The notes beneath the pieces were generated by a model. The model made no database searches. It saw only the letters and a program-made list of their open reading frames with translations, and was not told the origin of the DNA. Shown here one piece after another: positions 49,408 to 58,934 of a stretch of DNA of 64,000 nt. Source of the DNA: Leucobacter chromiiresistens. GTDB taxonomy: Bacteria > Actinomycetota > Actinomycetes > Actinomycetales > Microbacteriaceae. Every line of letters begins with the position of its first letter. Positions within the stretch are counted from its first letter, which is position 1. The stretch spans positions 2,604,001-2,668,000 of the forward strand of contig NZ_FNKB01000001.1 of assembly GCF_900102345.1 (NCBI RefSeq), given 5' to 3'. The position numbers were made by a program, and so were the translations under genes.

Positions 49408-52400
49408 ATGCGCTGGAGCAACTCCTCGCTCTCGTGGAACGAGTTCGAACGCCGCCTCTCGGGCCGCGCCCCCGAGGGCTCGGGCGCCGATGAGCGCGCA
49501 CGCGCTGCGACCGAGGATCGCGGCGCCCCGCCCCCCGCACCCCCGGGGCCGGTCGTTCCCTACGCAGAGCTCCACGCCCACTCGCACTTCAGCTTTCTCG
49601 ACGGGGCCTCCTCCCCCGAGCATCTCATCGCCGAGGCCTCCCGCCTGCAGCTCGCCGGCATCGCCCTCACCGACCACGACGGCTTCTACGGCGCGGCGGC
49701 ATTCGCCGACGCCGCAGACGCGCACGTGCGGCGCTCGCCCGAGATGGCCCTCCTCACCGTGTACGGCGCCGAGCTCTCCCTCGGCCTCGACGCGCCCCAG
49801 TTGGGAGCCGCCGACCCCATGGGCGCCCACCTGCTCGTCCTCGCCCGCGGCGCGAGCGGATATCACCGGCTCGCGGCGGCCATCACCGAGGCGCAGCTCG
49901 GCGGCGGAGAGAAGGGACGGCCGGTCTACGATCTCGAAGCCCTCGCAGCTGCGGGCGGGGGCGAATGGGCGATCCTGACCGGCTGCCGCAAGGGCTCCGT
50001 GCGCCGCGCACTCGACAGTGCCTCGACCCGCTCAGCGGGCGACGCGCAGGCGCTCGTCGAGCTCGACCGGTTGACCGCGCTCTTCGGCCGCGACAACGTG
50101 CACGTCGAGCTCAGCCATCACGGGCATCCGGGAGACGATCCGCGCAACGACCGCCTCGCCGAGCTGGCAGCCGCACGCGGCCTGCCGACGATCGCGACCG
50201 GCAACGTGCACTACGCGACCGCCGCCGATGCGCCGCTCGCCGAATCGATGGCGGCGGTGCGGGCCCGGCGCAGCCTTGCGGAACTCGATCCGCACCTGCC
50301 GGCCTCCGGTGCCGCGCACCTGCGCAGCGGTTCCGCGATGCTGCGGCGCTTCGCACGGCACCCCGACGCCATCGCCCGCACGGTGCCGCTCGCCGAGGAG
50401 CTCGCATTCCCGTTGCGCGCCGCCCGCCCCCGCTTGCCACGACTCGACGTGCCCGAGGGGCACACGCAGATGAGCTGGTTGCGCGCACTCGTCTGGGAGG
50501 GCGCCGAGCGGCGCTACGGCATCGCGCTGCCCGACGGTCACCGCACACGCATCGAGCGGGAGCTGGAGGTGATCGAGCAGAAGAACTTCCCCGGCTACTT
50601 CCTGATCGTGCACGACCTCGTGCGCGAGGCGCGCAACCGGGAGATCCTCTGCCAGGGGCGCGGGTCGGCGGCGAACTCCGCCGTCTGCTTCGTGCTCGGC
50701 ATCACGTCGGTGGATTCGATCTTCTACGACCTCCCGTTCGAGCGCTTCCTCTCGAGCCTCCGCGACGAGGAGCCCGACATCGACGTGGATTTCGACTCCG
50801 AGCGGCGCGAGGAGATCATCCAGTACGTCTACGAGCGCTACGGGCGGCGCAATGCGGCGCAGGTCGCCAACGTCATCACCTACCAGCCGAAGGCGTCGAT
50901 CCGCGATGCGGCGAAAGCGCTCGGCTACAGCGCGGGGCAGCAGCGCGCGTGGACGCGCGCCCTCGAGCGCCGACGCACCATCGAGGAGGATCCGGAGAGC
51001 CCGATCCCGATGTCCGTGCAGCGGCTGGCGCAGGCCTTCCAGACGGCGCCGCGCCACCTCGGCATCCACTCGGGCGGCATGGTGCTCACGGAGCGCCCAG
51101 TGGGAGAGGTCTGCCCCATCGAGCACGCGCGCATGGAGCACCGCACCGTGCTGCAATGGGACAAGGAGGGCTGCGAGACGATGGGGCTCGTGAAGTTCGA
51201 CATGCTCGGGCTCGGCATCCTCAGCGCACTGCGGCACACCTTCGACATCATCGCGCAGTCGACCGGCGAGCGGTGGACCTTCGACACCGTGCCGAAGGAG
51301 GAGGGCGGGGTGTACGACATGCTCTGCAGGGCCGATGCCATCGGCGTCTTCCAGGTCGAGAGCCGCGCCCAGCTCAACACGCTCCCCCGCCTGCTGCCCC
51401 GCAAGTTCTACGACCTCGTCATCGAGATCGCGCTGATCAGACCCGGCCCCATTCAGGGCGGCGCGGTGCACCCGTACCTGCGGCGCAAGAACGGGCAGGA
51501 GGACGTGGTCTACCCGCACCCGAAGCTCGTGCCGGTGCTGGAGCGCACGCTCGGGGTGCCCCTCTTCCAGGAGCAGCTCATGCAGATGGCGATGACCGTC
51601 GGCGGGTGCAGCGGTGAAGACGCGGATCTGCTGCGCCGCTCCATGGGTTCGAAGCGCGGCCAGGAGCGCATCGACAGCCTCAAGGCCAAGCTCTTCGAGG
51701 GCATGGCCGCGAACGGCATCACGGGCGACGAGGCGACTCGCATGTACGAGCAGATCGAGGCGTTCGCCGGCTTCGGGTTCGCCGAGAGCCACTCCATCAG
51801 CTTCGCGCTGATCGTGTACGTCAGCTCCTGGTGCAAGCTGCACTACCCGGGCGCGTTTCTCGCTGGCCTGCTGCGCGCGCAGCCCATGGGGTTCTACAAC
51901 GCGCGCTCCCTCACGGAGGATGCGCGCCGGCACGGCGTCGAGGTGCGCCCGCCCGATGTGCAGCACTCCGCAGCGCTGTCGACCCTCGAGCCGCTCGCGC
52001 CCCGCGCGCACGGCACCGAAGAGGTCGAGGATCGCCGGCCGCCGACCGGCTCCGACGACTGCTTGGCCCCGCATCACCCCGCCCCCGGCCCATTCGTGCG
52101 GGACTCCCCCGACACGAGCGCGCTCCACCGACGAGACGGCGCCTTCGCGGTGCGGCTCGGCCTCACCGAGATCCGCGGGATCGAGCGCGACACCGCGGAG
52201 CGCATCGCACGCGCCCGCGCGGAGGCGCCGTTCGCAGATCTCGCCGACCTCGCACGGAGGGCCGATCTCGACCGCACCCGGCTGGAGGCGCTCGCCGCCT
52301 CCGGCGCCTGCGAGAGCCTGGGGCTCGACCGGCGGGAGGCGCTGTGGGCGGCCGCCCCCGCCTCCGACAACCGTGAGCGGTTCCTGCCCGGCATCGCGGT

Positions 52401-52845
52401 GCATGTGCAACCGCCGCTGCTCCCCGTGCTCAACACGGCGGAGCAGACCGCTCTCGATCTCTGGACGACCGGCGTCGCCACCGGCACGCATCCGCTCGCC
52501 CTCCTGCGCGACGGGCTCGACGCGCGCGGCGTCGTGCGCTCGGATCGCACGCGGCACACCCAGCCCGGATCGGTCGTCGAGGTGGCGGGCCTCGTCACGC
52601 ACCGGCAGCGACCCGGCACTGCGAGCGGGATCACGTTCCTCACGCTCGAAGACGAGGCGGGCACCGTCAACATCGTGACGTGGGCGAAGGTCTGGACGCG
52701 CAACCGTCTCGTCGCCCGCGCCTCTCCCGCGCTCATCATCCGCGGCGTGCTCGAGCGCTCGCCCGAGGGCGTCGTCAACGTGATCGCGCAGACGTTCGAG
52801 CCGCTCGCGGCCCCCATCGGCGTGAATTCGCGCGATTTCCGGTGA
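49408..52845 (+). CDS. dnaE2: Error-prone DNA polymerase III alpha (DnaE2)
   Basis: A 1145-residue C-family polymerase. The N-terminal PHP domain opens at AELHAHSHFSFLDGASSPEHL. GRGSAANSAVCF and PDIDVDFDSERREE (Asp residues near 457-461) form the catalytic centre. A C-terminal OB fold ends the protein. It is the polymerase of the SOS mutasome, distinct from the replicative DnaE1 elsewhere. The ATG stands five bases after GGAGG, 57 bases past imuB. Between residues about 850 and 900 is a Pro/Arg/Asp-rich, low-complexity stretch that may be an insert. Confidence 0.95.
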   Translation: MRWSNSSLSWNEFERRLSGRAPEGSGADERARAATEDRGAPPPAPPGPVVPYAELHAHSHFSFLDGASSPEHLIAEASRLQLAGIALTDHDGFYGAAAFADAADAHVRRSPEMALLTVYGAELSLGLDAPQLGAADPMGAHLLVLARGASGYHRLAAAITEAQLGGGEKGRPVYDLEALAAAGGGEWAILTGCRKGSVRRALDSASTRSAGDAQALVELDRLTALFGRDNVHVELSHHGHPGDDPRNDRLAELAAARGLPTIATGNVHYATAADAPLAESMAAVRARRSLAELDPHLPASGAAHLRSGSAMLRRFARHPDAIARTVPLAEELAFPLRAARPRLPRLDVPEGHTQMSWLRALVWEGAERRYGIALPDGHRTRIERELEVIEQKNFPGYFLIVHDLVREARNREILCQGRGSAANSAVCFVLGITSVDSIFYDLPFERFLSSLRDEEPDIDVDFDSERREEIIQYVYERYGRRNAAQVANVITYQPKASIRDAAKALGYSAGQQRAWTRALERRRTIEEDPESPIPMSVQRLAQAFQTAPRHLGIHSGGMVLTERPVGEVCPIEHARMEHRTVLQWDKEGCETMGLVKFDMLGLGILSALRHTFDIIAQSTGERWTFDTVPKEEGGVYDMLCRADAIGVFQVESRAQLNTLPRLLPRKFYDLVIEIALIRPGPIQGGAVHPYLRRKNGQEDVVYPHPKLVPVLERTLGVPLFQEQLMQMAMTVGGCSGEDADLLRRSMGSKRGQERIDSLKAKLFEGMAANGITGDEATRMYEQIEAFAGFGFAESHSISFALIVYVSSWCKLHYPGAFLAGLLRAQPMGFYNARSLTEDARRHGVEVRPPDVQHSAALSTLEPLAPRAHGTEEVEDRRPPTGSDDCLAPHHPAPGPFVRDSPDTSALHRRDGAFAVRLGLTEIRGIERDTAERIARARAEAPFADLADLARRADLDRTRLEALAASGACESLGLDRREALWAAAPASDNRERFLPGIAVHVQPPLLPVLNTAEQTALDLWTTGVATGTHPLALLRDGLDARGVVRSDRTRHTQPGSVVEVAGLVTHRQRPGTASGITFLTLEDEAGTVNIVTWAKVWTRNRLVARASPALIIRGVLERSPEGVVNVIAQTFEPLAAPIGVNSRDFR

Positions 52846-52891
52846 TTCAGTGGTGCGGCGCCGCTCCGCGACGACCGGCTAAGCTGACGGG

Positions 52892-54208
52892 GTGCATACC
52901 TCGACGGCGCTGCTCACCGACCACTACGAACTCACGATGGTCGATGCGGCGCTGCAAGCCGGCACCGCTCATCGTCGCAGCGTGTTCGAGATCTTCGCCC
53001 GACGGCTCTCGGGCGCCCGGCGCTACGGCGTCGTCGTGGGCACCGGCCGGCTCCTCGAAGCGATCGAGCGCTTCCGCTTCACCGATGCCGAGCTATCGTT
53101 CCTGCGCGAGCAGCGAGTCGTCAGCGATCGGACCCTCGACTGGCTCGCCGACTTCCGGTTCAGCGGTCACATCTGGGGGTATCCCGAGGGCGAGGTCTTC
53201 TTCCCCGGTTCGCCGCTGCTCACCGTCGAGTCCAGCTTCGCCGAGGGCGTGCTCCTCGAGACGCTCGCACTGAGCATCCTGAACGCCGACTCAGCGGTGG
53301 GTACCGCGGCGTCGCGGATGGTGCACGCCGCGGCGGGCAAGCCGCTCGCCGAGATGGGGTCGCGACGGACGGGCGAGTACAGCGCCGTCGCCGCGGCGCG
53401 GGCCGCCTACATCGCCGGATTCACCGCGACGTCGAATCTGGAGGCGGGTCGCAGTCACGGGATCCCCACGATGGGCACTGCTGCGCACAGCTTCACCCTG
53501 CTGCACGACACCGAGCGGGAGGCGTTCGCGGCTCAGGTCGCCGCGCTCGGCACCGACACGACGCTGCTCGTCGACACCTACGACATCGACCAGGGCGTGC
53601 GCACCGCGATCGACGTCGCGGGCGTCGATCTCGGCGCCGTGCGCATCGATTCAGGGGATCTTCCCGTCGTCGTGCGCCGCGTGCGGCACCTGCTCGACGA
53701 ACTCGGCGCGACCCGCACCCGTATCACGGTGACGAACGACCTCGATGAGCACACCGTCGCGGCGCTCGCCGCGGCGCCCGTCGACAGCTTCGGCGTGGGA
53801 ACGTCGGTGGTAGTGGGCTCGGGCACCCCCACGATGGGGATGGTCTACAAGCTCGTCGCCCACGAGGATGCGACGGGCGCCTGGGTGTCGGTCGCGAAGA
53901 AGTCGGCGGAGAAGGCGTCCGTCGGCGGCCGGAAGAGCGTTCGGCGCGCATTCGGCGCGGATGGCGCCGCCGCCAAGGAGCTCATTCTGCTCGGCGACGG
54001 GCCGGGCGGCGCACCGGAGGCGGACGATGCAGCGGGCCGCGAGGTGCTCGTGCCGCTCATCGTGGACGGCGCCGTGCAGCCCGGCTTCACCGGTCGCGAC
54101 GGCATCGCCGCGGCGCGCGAACGGCACCGGGTGAGCGTCTCCGAGCTGCCGCTCGTCGCGATGAGCCTGACGCGGGGCGACCCGGCGATCCCGACCGAGT
54201 ACCGCTGA
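52892..54208 (+). CDS. pncB: Nicotinate phosphoribosyltransferase
   Basis: A 438-residue enzyme of the Preiss-Handler NAD salvage route, making nicotinate mononucleotide from nicotinate and PRPP. LLTDHYELTMVDAAL is the family start, and GTAAHSF carries the phosphorylated His site; VRIDSGDLP and GVGTSVV are also typical. GTG 52892 lies six nt after TAAGCT, which may be a -10 box of a leaderless message. It follows dnaE2 by 46 bases, so read-through from the SOS operon is possible. Convergent with DUF3039. Confidence 0.95.
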   Translation: MHTSTALLTDHYELTMVDAALQAGTAHRRSVFEIFARRLSGARRYGVVVGTGRLLEAIERFRFTDAELSFLREQRVVSDRTLDWLADFRFSGHIWGYPEGEVFFPGSPLLTVESSFAEGVLLETLALSILNADSAVGTAASRMVHAAAGKPLAEMGSRRTGEYSAVAAARAAYIAGFTATSNLEAGRSHGIPTMGTAAHSFTLLHDTEREAFAAQVAALGTDTTLLVDTYDIDQGVRTAIDVAGVDLGAVRIDSGDLPVVVRRVRHLLDELGATRTRITVTNDLDEHTVAALAAAPVDSFGVGTSVVVGSGTPTMGMVYKLVAHEDATGAWVSVAKKSAEKASVGGRKSVRRAFGADGAAAKELILLGDGPGGAPEADDAAGREVLVPLIVDGAVQPGFTGRDGIAAARERHRVSVSELPLVAMSLTRGDPAIPTEYR

Positions 54209-54218
54209 ACCGGGAGCG

Positions 54219-54491
54219 CTACTTGCGCATGCGCTCGTAGACCCGCTTGCAGTCGGGGCAGACGGGGAACTTCTCGGGATCGCGCGAGGGCGTCCACTTC
54301 TTGCCGCAGAGCGCGCGCACCGGCTTCCCGGTCATCGCCGACTCCATGATCTTGTCCTTGGGCACATAGTGCGAGAACCGCTCGTGGTCCCCATCCTCGA
54401 TCTGCGAATCCTCGAGCAATTTCTCGAGTTCGCGATCGAGCACATCCGTGCCCCCTGCGGGTTCCGAATCGTTGCGCGTGAAGATGCCCAT
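54219..54491 (-). CDS. DUF3039 family protein with CxxC
   Basis: A 90-residue actinobacterial protein. FSHYVPKDKIMESAMTGKPV is the core; CGKKWTPSRDPEKFPVCPDC includes a Cys and a CxxC pair that may bind zinc. ATG 54491 is used: TAGACT (54503-54498) lies exactly six nt upstream, so the message is likely leaderless. It lies 29 bases after the ABC permease but apparently has its own promoter. No known function. Confidence 0.88.
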   Translation of the reverse strand: MGIFTRNDSEPAGGTDVLDRELEKLLEDSQIEDGDHERFSHYVPKDKIMESAMTGKPVRALCGKKWTPSRDPEKFPVCPDCKRVYERMRK

Positions 54492-54520
54492 GCGCACAGT
54501 CTACTCCGCGCGCACGGGCC

Positions 54521-56092
54521 TCAATCGAAGACCTGGGTGACGGCGATGAGCTCGGGGCCGCTGCGGTCGAAGAGCCATCCGCCGACGAGCACGCCGAGCA
54601 CCAGCACGACGAGCCCGTAGCCGATCCCGAAGCCGAGCGCCCACAGATTCGCGGCGAACTCCACGTCGACGACGGCCGCCACGGCGAACCATACCGGCGG
54701 CACGGCGAGCACCAGCGCGAGGATCATCGCGAGGGTCTGCGCGAGCCCCGAACCGTTGCCGGCACCCTGCGGCTGCACGAACGGACTGTCCCCGGGACGT
54801 GTGGCGGGGTACGGCGTCAGCACCGAGAAGATGCAGGAGACGGCGCACGCGACGAGGAGCACGCCGATGTTCATCCCGATGACCGCCGGGAGGATGCGCC
54901 AGTCGCCCACGATGGTGACCGTCACGCTCGATCCGATGACGGCGAGCGGCAGGCCGATCATGAGCACCGGCGCGAGGCGCCCGGCCCGGTCCGAGCGACC
55001 GCGGGTACCGCTCGCGACGTGCTCCCAGATCGCCGTAGAGTCCATGGCGATGTCGTTGTGCTGCGACCATCCGAGCAGCAGCAGCATGACGGGCAGCGGC
55101 ACGAGCGCGAGCGCGGTGAGCGGTGCGCCGGCCACCCAGAACGCCAGCAGCATGAACACGGGGGCGAGCGGGATGGCGAACAGCGCGACGCGGTAACGCG
55201 GGTCGCGGGCCCAGTAGGTGAGCTGACGAGCTGCGATCACCTGAGCGGGGCGCGCGGAGAACCGCTCGAACCAGCCGAGCCCGCTGCGCGCCACGCCGGG
55301 CGACAGCGGGCGTTCGATGCGCTGGTTCGACGCGGCGACGGTCGGGAACCAGATCACGAGGAGCAGAGCGATCGCCCCCGCGACGATGGCGAGGAAGCCG
55401 CCTGCGGCGTCGAGGTCGCCCGCGGCGGCGGCCTGGACGGCGGCGAAGGGGGCCCCGAACGGCGTCCAAGCGAGCCGCTCCGCGACGCGGTCGGCCGTGT
55501 CGAAGCCGCCGGGCGCCATCACGGTTGCACCGGCGAAGACGGCGAGCGGCAGCGCGGCCACGACGAGCACGACCCCGGCGGTGCGGAGCGCCCCTGCGAA
55601 GCGCTGCCCCGCGAGCAGGCGCGACAGCAGCGACGTGACGCGCGCGCCCGTGACGGCGAGGAGCGCCGCCAGCGCGAACGCCAGAACGAGCACCCCGGGG
55701 GCGTCGTGCCACTCGGGGCGCGCGACGCCGAGCGTCGCGAGCCAGATGACGAGGAGGAAGCAGGGCCAGGTCACCACGGTCGACGCGAGCAGCGCGGCGG
55801 CAATCGCGCCGGACCTCGCTGGGTACTGCGCGAATTGGCGTGGCTCGAGCATGCGACGGTTCTCGAAGAAGGGCACCAGGAACGCACCGAGCAGGATCGC
55901 GGTGCCGATGATGAGATCGACCACCGACCGCTCGTGCGCGTCGTCCAGCAGCATGCGAGGCGCGATCGCGAGGAGCACCGCCGCGGCTGCGAGGAGCAGC
56001 AGGCGCAGCGCGGTGCGGAATGCCCGGCCGAACGAACCGCGGAAGCCGCCGCCGAGCAGCGCTACTCGGAGTCGGAAGAGCCGGAAAGCCAC
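54521..56092 (-). CDS. ABC-2-type exporter permease
   Basis: A 523-residue membrane protein with about 12 hydrophobic helices and no soluble domain. It overlaps the ATPase gene just upstream by 31 bases, so the two form an exporter. FAIPLAPVFMLLAFWVAG and ALALVPLPVMLLLLGW are two of the clear segments. The layout suggests an ABC-2-type drug, lipid or peptide export system; substrate unknown. It ends 29 bases before DUF3039. Confidence 0.82.
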   Translation of the reverse strand: MAFRLFRLRVALLGGGFRGSFGRAFRTALRLLLLAAAAVLLAIAPRMLLDDAHERSVVDLIIGTAILLGAFLVPFFENRRMLEPRQFAQYPARSGAIAAALLASTVVTWPCFLLVIWLATLGVARPEWHDAPGVLVLAFALAALLAVTGARVTSLLSRLLAGQRFAGALRTAGVVLVVAALPLAVFAGATVMAPGGFDTADRVAERLAWTPFGAPFAAVQAAAAGDLDAAGGFLAIVAGAIALLLVIWFPTVAASNQRIERPLSPGVARSGLGWFERFSARPAQVIAARQLTYWARDPRYRVALFAIPLAPVFMLLAFWVAGAPLTALALVPLPVMLLLLGWSQHNDIAMDSTAIWEHVASGTRGRSDRAGRLAPVLMIGLPLAVIGSSVTVTIVGDWRILPAVIGMNIGVLLVACAVSCIFSVLTPYPATRPGDSPFVQPQGAGNGSGLAQTLAMILALVLAVPPVWFAVAAVVDVEFAANLWALGFGIGYGLVVLVLGVLVGGWLFDRSGPELIAVTQVFD

Positions 56093-57207
56093 TCGAGTCC
56101 CTTCCTCGTCTCGCTCGCACCGGTGAGCTGCACGAAGCGCTCCTCCAGGCTCAGACCGTCGCGCACGGCGTCGACGGTGCCCTGGGCGATGACGCTGCCG
56201 TCGACGATGATCGACACGTGGTCGCAGACCCGCTGGATGAGGTCGAGGCTGTGGCTCGACATCACCACGCTGCCGCCGCCCGACACGTAGCGCTCGAGGA
56301 TCTCGGTCACGTTGGAGGCCGAGACCGGATCGATGGCCTCGAACGGCTCGTCGAGCACCAGCACCTCGGGGGCGTGGATCATGGAGCAGGCGAGTGCGAT
56401 CTTCTTCTGCATGCCGGCGGAGTAGTCGGAGACGAGCCGCCCGAGCGCCGATTCGAGGCCGAACGCCTCGGCGAGCTCGGCTGAGCGCGTGGCGACCGCC
56501 GCCTCGGGCACGCCGTGCAGCACACCGCTGTAGTACAGCAGCTGCGCGCCGGTGAGACGATCGAACAGCCGCAGTCGGTCGGGCAGCGTGCCGATGAGTC
56601 GCTTCGCCGCCGGGCCATCGGCCCAGACGTCGACCCCGCTCACCGTCACCCGGCCCGATGTGGGGCGCAGCAGCCCGCTGATCATGGAGAGCGTCGTGGT
56701 CTTCCCGGCGCCGTTCGGCCCGACGAACCCGGTGAACGACCCGGCGTGCACGTCGATCGACACGTCGCCGGCGGCGACGAGCGAGCCGTAGGTCTTCGTC
56801 AGCATCTCCGTGCGCAGCACGATCGGGTTCTGCTCGGCGATGCGCCCGCGCTCGCGGGCGCGCACCACCGAGGGCACCGGCACCTCGATGCGGCCGGTGC
56901 GGGGCGTCCGCGGCGCACTCCGGGTGGAGGTCGCTTCGCCGGACGGGGCAGCGGTCTCGTCCGCGGTCGGCTCCGGCACGGGCGCAGTCGGGGGCGCTTC
57001 GGCGGGGGCGGAGGGCTGCGCGGGCGCCGTCCCTGCGGGTTCCGCAGGTCGAGCGGGCACCGGCTGCCCGCCGGCCGTGCGGCTCGGACGCAGGCGCGAT
57101 CCCGCCCCCGTTCCGCTCGACATCTCGCCGATCACCGTCGCTTCACTCGGCATCGACCCCCTCTGGGGTTCGGGCTCGGGCAGGGCAGACGAGGTCACGG
57201 GCGGCAC
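56062..57207 (-). CDS. ABC transporter ATPase with long disordered N-terminus
   Basis: A 381-residue protein. The ATPase starts near residue 128: Walker A GPNGAGKTT, signature SAGMQ, Walker B VLVLDEP and the switch His in SSHSLDL. The first 125 residues are Pro/Ala/Thr-rich and probably disordered. GTG 57207 is supported by TAAATT seven nt upstream, an extended -10 (TGC-TAAATT). It pairs with the downstream permease. Starting at an inner ATG would shorten the tail. Confidence 0.9.
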   Translation of the reverse strand: MPPVTSSALPEPEPQRGSMPSEATVIGEMSSGTGAGSRLRPSRTAGGQPVPARPAEPAGTAPAQPSAPAEAPPTAPVPEPTADETAAPSGEATSTRSAPRTPRTGRIEVPVPSVVRARERGRIAEQNPIVLRTEMLTKTYGSLVAAGDVSIDVHAGSFTGFVGPNGAGKTTTLSMISGLLRPTSGRVTVSGVDVWADGPAAKRLIGTLPDRLRLFDRLTGAQLLYYSGVLHGVPEAAVATRSAELAEAFGLESALGRLVSDYSAGMQKKIALACSMIHAPEVLVLDEPFEAIDPVSASNVTEILERYVSGGGSVVMSSHSLDLIQRVCDHVSIIVDGSVIAQGTVDAVRDGLSLEERFVQLTGASETRKGLEWLSGSSDSE

Positions 57208-57282
57208 GGCTACTAATTTAGCAAAGGTTCGCCGTGCACTCGTCTGGCCTCGCCGTCCGCCGGAAGACGGCAGAATAGCAGC
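57208..57282. promoter_or_regulatory. Two back-to-back leaderless-type promoters
   Basis: A 75-base gap. Leftward, TGC-TAAATT (-10 at 57220-57215) ends seven nt before the ATPase GTG. Rightward, CAGAAT (57271-57276) ends six nt before the polymer-exporter GTG. Neither gene has a normal ribosome site. Confidence 0.6.
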
Positions 57283-58071
57283 GTGACCCTTTCACCTCCC
57301 TCCCGTAACCGGCGCGCCAGCGCATGGTCGTCGCTGTGGCTGCTGACGCGCCGCGACCTCAAGGTGCGCTACGCGACATCGCTGCTCGGGTACCTCTGGT
57401 CCATCCTCGATCCGCTGCTGATGAGCCTCATCTACTGGTTCGTCTTCACCCAGGTCTTCCAGCGCACGGTCGGCGAGCAGCCGTACATCGTCTTCCTGCT
57501 CACCGCCCTGCTGCCGTGGGTGTGGGTCAACGGAGCGATCTCCGACTCGACGCGCGCCTTCCTGCGCGACGTCAAGCTCGTGCGGTCAGTGGCGCTCCCC
57601 CACTGGATCTGGGTCGGCCGCATCGTGTGCTCGAAGGGCATCGAGTTCCTGCTCAGCCTGCCCGTGCTCGTCGCGTTCGCGATCTTCAGCGGGGCGCACG
57701 TCGGCTGGGGCGTCCTCCTCATGCCGGTGGCGGTGCTGCTGCTCGCCGCGCTGACGCTCGGCGTCGGCCTGATCGTCGCGCCGCTCGTCGTCTTCTTCCG
57801 CGACCTGGAGCGGGCCACCAAACTCATCCTGCGCGTGCTCTTCTACGCCTCGCCGATCATCTACGGCGCGCAGGACCTGCCGGAGTTCGCGCGGCCGCTC
57901 GCGTGGTTCAACCCGCTCTCGGGCATCTTCGCGCTCTTCCGCGCCGGATTCTTCCCGGATCAGATCGACTGGCCGCTCATCGCGGCCTCGACCGGTATGA
58001 CGCTCCTGTTCCTCGGGATCGGGATCCTCGTCTTCCGCCGCACCATCGGCGGCGTGCTGAAGGAGCTGTAA
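57283..58071 (+). CDS. Wall-polymer ABC exporter permease (TagG/Wzm-like)
   Basis: A 262-residue membrane protein of the ABC-2 polysaccharide/teichoic-acid exporter family. It has six helices: LLGYLWSILDPLLMSLIYW is the family N-terminal element, and SPIIYGAQDLPEFARPLAWFNPLSGI is the late one. Start GTG is preceded six nt by CAGAAT. The ATPase partner starts one base after its stop. With the CDP-glycerol transferases nearby, the cargo is likely a teichoic-acid-type polymer. Confidence 0.92.
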   Translation: MTLSPPSRNRRASAWSSLWLLTRRDLKVRYATSLLGYLWSILDPLLMSLIYWFVFTQVFQRTVGEQPYIVFLLTALLPWVWVNGAISDSTRAFLRDVKLVRSVALPHWIWVGRIVCSKGIEFLLSLPVLVAFAIFSGAHVGWGVLLMPVAVLLLAALTLGVGLIVAPLVVFFRDLERATKLILRVLFYASPIIYGAQDLPEFARPLAWFNPLSGIFALFRAGFFPDQIDWPLIAASTGMTLLFLGIGILVFRRTIGGVLKEL

Positions 58072-58072
58072 C

Positions 58073-58849
58073 GTGAACGCAACGCACCAGGGCACCCCCG
58101 GAGCCCCGCAGACCGCCGAGCGGATCATCTCGGTGACCGGTCTCGGGGTCCGCTTCCGCCGCAACCGCGGATCGCGCCGCAGCTTCAAGGACCTGCTCTC
58201 GGGCCGCTCCCGCCGCGAGCGGCCCGGCGACTTCTGGGCGCTGCGCGACGTCTCGTTCGACGTCCGCGCCGGCGAGGCCATCGGTGTCGTCGGACGCAAC
58301 GGTCAGGGCAAGTCGACGCTGCTCAAGCTGGTGGCCCGCGTGCTCTTCCCCGACGAGGGCCGCGTCGAGGTCAACGCCGGGGTGGCGCCCCTCATCGAGA
58401 TCACGGGCGGCTTCGTCGGCGACCTGACCGTGCGCGACAACGTGTGGCTCACCGCGGGTCTCCACGGGCTGAGCAAGCGCACCATCGCGGCGCGCTTCGA
58501 CTCGATCATCGAGTTCGCGGGGGCCGAGGACGTCATCGATACGCCGTTCAAGCATCTCTCGAGCGGGATGAAGGTGCGCGTCGCGTTCTCGGTCATCTCG
58601 CAGCTCGACGAGCCGGTGCTGCTCGTCGACGAGGTGCTCGCGGTGGGCGACAAGGCCTTCCGGGCGAAGTGCTACGCGCGCATCGAGCAGATCCTCGCGG
58701 AGGGGAAGACGCTCTTCCTCGTCTCGCACAACGAGCGCGACCTCCGCCGGTTCTGCTCACGCGGGCTGTACCTGGATCGCGGCCGGCTCGTGCTCGACGA
58801 CGATATCGAAGCGGTGCTCGAGCGATACAACGCCGATCACCCCGTGTGA
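58073..58849 (+). CDS. Wall-polymer ABC exporter ATPase (TagH/Wzt-like)
   Basis: A 258-residue ATPase: Walker A GRNGQGKST, signature LSSGMKVR, Walker B VLLVDEVLAVGD, and HNERDLRRFC. It lacks the extra carbohydrate-binding tail of long Wzt proteins, so it resembles the short TagH/KpsT-type. GTG start one base after the permease stop. Powers export of the lipid-linked polymer. Followed by a long hairpin and the convergent transferase. Confidence 0.92.
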   Translation: MNATHQGTPGAPQTAERIISVTGLGVRFRRNRGSRRSFKDLLSGRSRRERPGDFWALRDVSFDVRAGEAIGVVGRNGQGKSTLLKLVARVLFPDEGRVEVNAGVAPLIEITGGFVGDLTVRDNVWLTAGLHGLSKRTIAARFDSIIEFAGAEDVIDTPFKHLSSGMKVRVAFSVISQLDEPVLLVDEVLAVGDKAFRAKCYARIEQILAEGKTLFLVSHNERDLRRFCSRGLYLDRGRLVLDDDIEAVLERYNADHPV

Positions 58850-58859
58850 GTCGGCGTCG

Positions 58860-58919
58860 GGCCCGCCGCTGCCGAGCGTCCCGCCCCCGCCCCCGCCCCG
58901 GCTCGGCTGAGCGCGGGCC
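58860..58919. terminator. Nested hairpin between convergent polymer genes
   Basis: Outer arms GGCCCGC-C-GCT (58860-58870, one bulged C) and AGC-GCGGGCC (58910-58919) enclose GCCGAGC (58871-58877) and GCTCGGC (58901-58907). The loop is C-rich. It lies between two convergent genes and can end transcription from both sides. Confidence 0.65.
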
Positions 58920-58934
58920 GGCGGCACGGGAGCT

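Noticed and set aside
50032..52602. An 856-codon open frame antisense to dnaE2
   Set aside because: High GC removes stops; the translation is Arg/Val/His-biased and shows no motif, whereas dnaE2 has all catalytic motifs.
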